Positions 59,022 to 64,000 of a stretch of 64,000 nucleotides of DNA are shown here, piece by piece. The stretch lies in contig JAAMPI010000014.1 of the NCBI GenBank assembly GCA_013054445.1, forward strand, positions 35,963-99,962, given 5' to 3'. A program made the position numbers and the translations under genes. Numbering within the stretch: position 1 is the stretch's first letter; each line of letters starts with the position of its first letter. The notes beneath the pieces are model-generated. The model searched no databases. It was not told where the DNA came from and worked only from the letters and a program-made list of their open reading frames with translations. This stretch comes from Cudoniella acicularis (taxonomy: Eukaryota; Ascomycota; Leotiomycetes; Helotiales; Helotiaceae).

Positions 59022-60066
59022 TTACCCCGTCCCATTTTTCCTCTTCAACTCCCTCAACGCATCAAAAACCAACGGCATATCCTCTGCCCTTGTCACACAC
59101 CCTCTTCCCCCACGACCAAACACTACCGGCTTCCTCTCATACCTATCACGAAAGATATGTAGCGCCATAGATTCCTCGGGCGGGACTCTCCAGGCATGTT
59201 TCTCTGCTTTGGAGGGTAGCTCGAACGCGCCTGTCCCCTCACCTGAAGAAGCTAAATTCGCAAAAGAGTTTAATTGTGCGTCTAACAGTTGGAAAATTTG
59301 ATACCTTCCCGAGGGGTGGATGAACGCTTCATTGCTCTATCTCATTTTACCAGCCAGACATTCTATTATTCTCAGGAAGTAAGCTTAGAAGAGTCCCTAT
59401 AATCTTACCTCATCATCCCTTTTCCCAAGGTCAAAAATCACCCACCCCCAAAAATCTCCAATGCAGCCAAATACCCCACCGTATCAGCTACACCAGCCGG
59501 ATACTGCTCCCAATGCTCGTATTCAGAGTGCGTGAAATCAGTAATGCCGTGCGGTATAATAATATCTGTTCCGTAGATCACCGATGGGGGCGGTTTGGGA
59601 TTATGTTTCCCTCTGTTTTCTGGAGGGGTGTTGTTGAAGAGATGGGCTGCGATATCGTGGCATACTACGGCGACAAGTTCAAGAAGCCGCAAGTTGAAAA
59701 GTTTTGTTCCGGGTGTCGTGTTTTGGTATGCTTGCACTAGCTATACGTCTATTAATCTTCTTGTTTAAAATGAGAAGTGACAACGGGATTCAAACCTTAG
59801 CATCAAACCTCAACCCTTCTTTAAAAATCCTCCAAGCTTCAACAGCAACAGTACAAAGCTCAACATGCTTCGTGATGTCACTTCGATACGGATGGAATTT
59901 TATCCACACATCCCGCACTGGCAAACCGTTAAGAATTTGGATGTAGGTTAGTTCGGCAGGGTTTGTGGAGAGGATCTTTGTTAGGACTATTTGGAAGGCC
60001 TGGAGATGCGAGTGGCTAGTGTTGGAGATAGGAATTTTTTGTTCTTACGAAGCTCTCGGACGACAT
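59022..60066 (-). CDS. Conserved-looking hypothetical protein (one-base frameshift)
   Basis: Four exons: 60066-60049, 59999-59796, 59740-59409, 59336-59022, giving about 289 residues after one correction. Sequence includes AFQIVLTKILSTNPAELTY, GLPVRDVWIKFHPYRSDITK, FDAKLVQAYQNTTPGTKLF, PHGITDFTHSEYEHWEQYP and, at the end, ALHIFRDRYERKPVVFGRGG. At the G run corresponding to 59445-59449 (five C on the plus strand) the frame ends in GGG-stop, but with a sixth G it reads EIFGGWVIFDLGKRDDE and passes into exon 4. I do not recognise the family; there are no membrane helices or signal peptide, so it is probably cytosolic. The first exon is only six codons and is the least certain. Confidence 0.65.
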
Positions 60067-60491
60067 CACGATTTGATAGTTTAAATGCTCTTTTTTTTTT
60101 GTTGAAAATAGATTGTATTACTGAGTTACTTATATAAGCAAAGAACAGACGAAAGAATGGTAGCATCGGAAGAGTTTGGCGGGGAAAAGCGGTTGATGCA
60201 GTCCTGAAGTGAAGCGAAGAGGCTTGGATGCAGAAAGCCTATGTTGGTGGATTGTGATCCTGAAACCCTTGCGCTACGAAGTCGAAGCGAAAAGCAGTAG
60301 TGTTGGAACACTATCATTGTATTATGAAGTAGCGTTTATTGTGCGAATACCTAGACAAACATTTCGGTATGCTTTTGATCATCTATGCATCTATACACCC
60401 CCTCATCGCCAACATTGCATCATAATTTTCTCCGCTTGTCCATGCAAATCAGACTCCGACCCTTCAAAATTCAAAAGGCAGCGGAAAGCAA
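60067..60491. other. Spacer
   Basis: 425 bp; promoter of the hypothetical gene and 3' end of eIF3b. Open frames here are chance. Confidence 0.55.
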
Positions 60492-62822
60492 TCACGGTAC
60501 AATCTCCTCAGTCTCCTCAACAATCTCCTCGACAATCTCCTCGATAACTTGATCCTCACTCTCATCGGTCTTCTTGATCAAGCCCTCAACAGGATCCAAC
60601 GGTAAGCCTCGTGCCTCCCGCTCTTCCCTGACTTCCTCCTCAACGCTCGCTCTCCATGCCAACCACTCATCCAACAATCTTCTCCTGTGCTCCACAACGG
60701 CAAGATCAGCAGATGCACCACGGTCGGCATCTTCTTGGTCGAAGACTTTGCTGTATTCTCGGAGGTTCTTGCGGATTTGCTTTTGCTCTTCCTTGCTGAG
60801 AAGCGTTGGTGGTCGTGGGCGCCAGAGCCATTGCTTGAACTTTTCGACAGGTTCTTCACGGAGTTGCTCTCCCTTGAAGTCGTACAGGTGGTAACCGTTC
60901 TCCATCTATTTATTTGTTAGCTTATGCATTGGTGCTAGTTACCTATTTAACTTACGGAATGCTTCCAGATACTGGCACTGGTGGCAACGAAACGTCCCGT
61001 AGGGTCCCAATCAATGTCAGTTACACCGTAGTGATCAGCAACATTCATCAATTGCAAGTTCGCGGTCAAGTCCTTGTCACTCTCAGGCTTCTCGCCCTCA
61101 AAATCAAGATCGAAAAATTCCATATCGAAGCTCTGCTGCGAGTGAACTGTAGCAACGATGACAAATCGACCCTTGGGGGACCAGTAGATAGCATTGCTGT
61201 TCTTTTTGTCATAGGTTCTGATATGCTTGAAATTGCCAACACCAGCACCCTTAACCTTCTCGGGGCAGTAAAATGCAACAGATGTCTTTGGAGGAACGGC
61301 AGATGGTGCTACGACTTCAGCTGTGGTGATGATGACGAATCTGTCGCCCTTGGGCTCCCATGCGAAATTTATGACGGTATCCTTGATCGAGTCTACAACC
61401 TCGACTGGTACACCCTTTTCTCGGACGCGGAAAATTTCGAGACTGGTGGCCAGGGATTTCTTTGACTTCGAATGTCGGTCGACCTTGACGCAAAGATAGG
61501 AAGCATCGGATTGCCAGTGAAGCTTTGCATCAGTGACACTGAATAGGTTCAGTGTTCGGACGACCTCCTTCGAGGGAATGCTCATTAGCCCGACCTTTGC
61601 AGGATTGCTGCCAATTTCAGGAGTCCAGTAGCAGAAGAGTTGTTCGTAAGTCTTGACACCCTCTCGGTGGGGGGTTCCTGGAGCCCACTCAAAGTCCATC
61701 ACACCCTCGATCTTAATGGTCGTTTTATCAAGAAGGCCCATCTTGGGCAACTCGTAGACGGAAATCGAAGTACCTTGCGTTAATCGTGCAACGTACTTGT
61801 CATCGGAGGACCACTTGAATGCAGGCCAGATGATCTTTCTCTTAATTGGCTGACCCGCTTCATCTGTGCTGTTGCTTGGGAGCTCAATGTTAGTGAAAGA
61901 GCGGAGAGGCTTCCCAGTCTCAATGTCCCAGATAACGTAATTTTTGCCATCGTCATCAACCGAAAGCGCCGGGTGACCTTCCTCGGGAATTGTAATGGGG
62001 CGATTTGACCAAGTAGTAAGGTATTTCTCTCCTGGGGAGAAATCGACCAGATTGACAAACGGATGAGCAAATCGCTTTTGTCGAGTCCACGATGGTCCAC
62101 CCCACAGTTGTACACCTTGCTGATGCATGGATGTAAGATAAGTGCCTTGTGGCGACCATTGCACAAATGACTCGGTCCAGTGTTGACGATCTACGATACT
62201 CTCTGGTGCATCCTTCTCGTTGTTCCAGAATACCTGAACCCTGTCATCCTTGTACATAACAAATTGATCTCTACCACGACCACTTGGGTCGGACAGCCAT
62301 GACCTTAAATGCTCCTTCTCAGCGAACTCGTCAATTCTTGGAGGTGTGTAATGCTCATCGATACGTCCCTCTCGGCCAAATCGATCAATGTCGGTCATTT
62401 TATTCACTCTCAACTGATGCTTCTTGTCAAGCTGGACCATATCGAGTGCCTTGCATGCTGCAACGGCTTCCGCTGGGGTAGAGTATTCGACAAACGCGAA
62501 CCTAATCTGGGTCAGTACTGAAGAGCAACTCGTGAGCTTTGGCTGCTGCATACTTGTGAGATTTGCCATCGTCGCCAAGAGGCATGTATATCGAATCATC
62601 CCTCGTCCTGCCCACAGCATCTAGCTTTCTCTTTAAGAATTTGATCAGCTTTGGTCTGGTCTCCTCCGTTACTTCTGGTAGGCCATCGATAACGACAAAT
62701 GTATCCAGTCCTTGTTCAAGTTGAACCTCAAATCTCTCTCGTAAATCGGAGAAGTCAAGTTCCTCCTCCTCATCGTAATCGTCCTCCTCTGGGTCCGGTA
62801 AATGGTCAAAACTCGGCGCCAT
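60492..62822 (-). CDS. prt1: Eukaryotic translation initiation factor 3 subunit b
   Basis: Three exons: 62822-62554, 62501-60956, 60905-60492, encoding 742 residues; introns are 52 and 50 nt, the second with branch AGCTAAC. It is a core scaffold of eIF3, which binds the 40S subunit and coordinates initiation. An acidic N-terminus ([18 protein letters not shown]) precedes an RRM (TFVVIDGLP...[16 protein letters not shown], about 40-125). A beta-propeller follows ([63 protein letters not shown]). The C-terminus is [19 protein letters not shown], then [10 protein letters not shown] and a charged helix, the segment that contacts eIF3i and eIF3g. Frame is intact. The gene is divergent from CCT2. 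Confidence 0.97.
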
Positions 62823-63222
62823 GGTTGCGGTTTGATGCGACTAGGTCTGCCGCCTCGTTTTGTCTTTGTGCTCGATTTTGTGCCGTCGCAGAATGCTGTA
62901 GTGCGATCGAGGGGATTTTGCGATTTTTTACCCCACTTGCTTCGTGAGTGGGCTTTTGGGATGTAATTTGTGCGCTGCGGTAGAAGCGTCGAAAATAGCA
63001 GGAATCGTGGGAATATTGCGCCTGGCCTCGAGGAGGGGGAACGTCCAGGGAAGAGTTAAAATGGTTGTTTGAGTCGATTGTGGAATTCCAGTCAGTTTTT
63101 TGATGTGGGAGTTTGGCGAGCCTGCCCTACTAGCGTGGTTTTCAAAAAATCGCGTCGCCCTGGAGAGAAGTTCGCGCGACGGTGAGGTTGCTATACCACT
63201 TTTTCTAGCACCAAGAAACAAT
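62823..63222. promoter_or_regulatory. Bidirectional promoter of eIF3b and CCT2
   Basis: 400 bp between the divergent start codons of two housekeeping genes. Contains both promoters; no individual element assigned. Confidence 0.65.
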
Positions 63223-64000
63223 ATGGCATCCTTCAACCCCACTCAGATCTTCGATGATGGGACCACCGAGGAAAAGGGAGAGAATGCCCGTCTATCGGCA
63301 TTTGTGGGAGCTATTGCAGTTGGAGACTTAGGTATGCAGCCTACCGCCTTCTTGGAGCTCCAGAAACTGACGGAAACAAGTGAAATCTACCCTGGGCCCA
63401 AAGGGTATGGACAAGATATTACAGTCCGCTTCAACAGGAGAAATTCTGGTCACGAATGATGGTGCCACGATTCTCAAATCGATAGCTCTCGACAACGCAG
63501 CCGCCAAAGTCCTTGTCAATATTTCAAAAGTCCAGGATGATGAGGTTGGAGATGGAACTACATCTGTCACAGTGCTAGCTGCGGAGTTATTACGAGAGGC
63601 TGAAAAGCTGGTTGATAAAAAAATCCATCCCCAGACGATCATCGAAGGCTACAGAATAGCGAGCCACGCAGCTCTTGCCGCCCTCGAGAAATCAGCAGTG
63701 GACCACAGTGGTGACACCGAAGCTTTCAAGAAAGATCTGATAGCTATTGCCAGAACAACGTTGAGCTCGAAAGTCCTTGCACAAGATCGAAATCACTTTG
63801 CGGAGCTAGCGGTCGATGCGGTGTTGAGGATGAAGGGCTCTTCGGATCTCAGTCATATCCAGATCATCAAAAAGGCAGGTGGAAAACTGAACGACTCCTA
63901 CCTCGACGAAGGCTTTATCCTAGACAAGAAGATAGGCGTCAACCAACCGAAACGCTCGAGAAGGCCAAGATTCTGGTAGCAAATACTGCTATGGACACCG
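63223..64000 (+). CDS. cct2: T-complex chaperonin subunit beta (CCT2), 5' part
   Basis: Exon 1 is 63223-63331; a 49-nt intron (63332-63380, GTATGC...ACAAG) follows; exon 2 runs off the window. CCT/TRiC folds actin, tubulin and other cytosolic proteins. Visible signatures are [22 protein letters not shown]-site motif [14 protein letters not shown] (created by joining the exons), [13 protein letters not shown] and [20 protein letters not shown]. The intron uses an AAG acceptor. Near the right edge the frame breaks: after IGVNQPKR the sequence reads SRRPRFW-stop. One extra base at about 63953 gives [17 protein letters not shown], the expected family sequence. Because CCT2 is essential and single-copy, this is probably an assembly error. 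Confidence 0.95.

Overview
The window looks like a filamentous ascomycete nuclear genome. Coding regions are split by short introns, mostly about 46-80 nt with GT...AG borders and branch sites such as GCTAAC. Genes are monocistronic. Zn2Cys6 regulators, a sphingolipid C9-methyltransferase, a CHR chromate-type transporter and an HET-like membrane protein are all fungal families. The first 12 kb is depleted in CA/TG and enriched in TA while keeping CG, which is the signature of repeat-induced point mutation (RIP) and points to Pezizomycotina. Protein flavour suggests Leotiomycetes, but that is inference. All exon maps below were derived by eye from frame, splice motifs and family expectation, not by alignment.

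Layout. 1-11.9 kb: RIP-degraded AT-rich repeat block ending in a hAT transposon relic that keeps its dimerisation domain and one terminal repeat. 12-16.6 kb: mostly non-coding, with a putative lipid-anchored hypothetical protein and a Tc1/mariner fragment. 16.7-18.4 kb: CHR-type transporter. 18.87-19.41 kb: a non-autonomous hAT element with an exact 8-bp target duplication. 19.7-23.8 kb: an FAD monooxygenase pseudogene next to a frameshifted Zn2Cys6 regulator. 24.7-32 kb: a decayed locus with a WD40-like pseudogene, a small Cys-rich membrane protein, a relic of a second CHR transporter and a 906-residue HET-like membrane protein.

33-64 kb is the gene-dense, conserved part: CorA-like transporter, J-domain protein, sphingolipid C9-methyltransferase, second Zn2Cys6 regulator, Clr5-ankyrin protein, polytopic membrane protein, Hel2/ZNF598-like ubiquitin ligase, DEK_C-SWIB chromatin protein, Ca2+/H+ antiporter-like protein, an unrecognised conserved protein, eIF3b, and the start of chaperonin subunit CCT2. 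Between the Clr5-ankyrin and membrane-protein genes lie two gene-fragment relics related to flanking genes.

Most genes here have unrelated jobs. The linked sets are the monooxygenase plus regulator pair (a probable dead or dying cluster), two translation/protein-quality genes (Hel2-like, eIF3b) and chaperones (J protein, CCT2), with no sign of co-transcription. Several otherwise intact genes, including essential CCT2, carry single-base frameshifts, several in short homopolymers, so part of the apparent breakage is probably assembly error.
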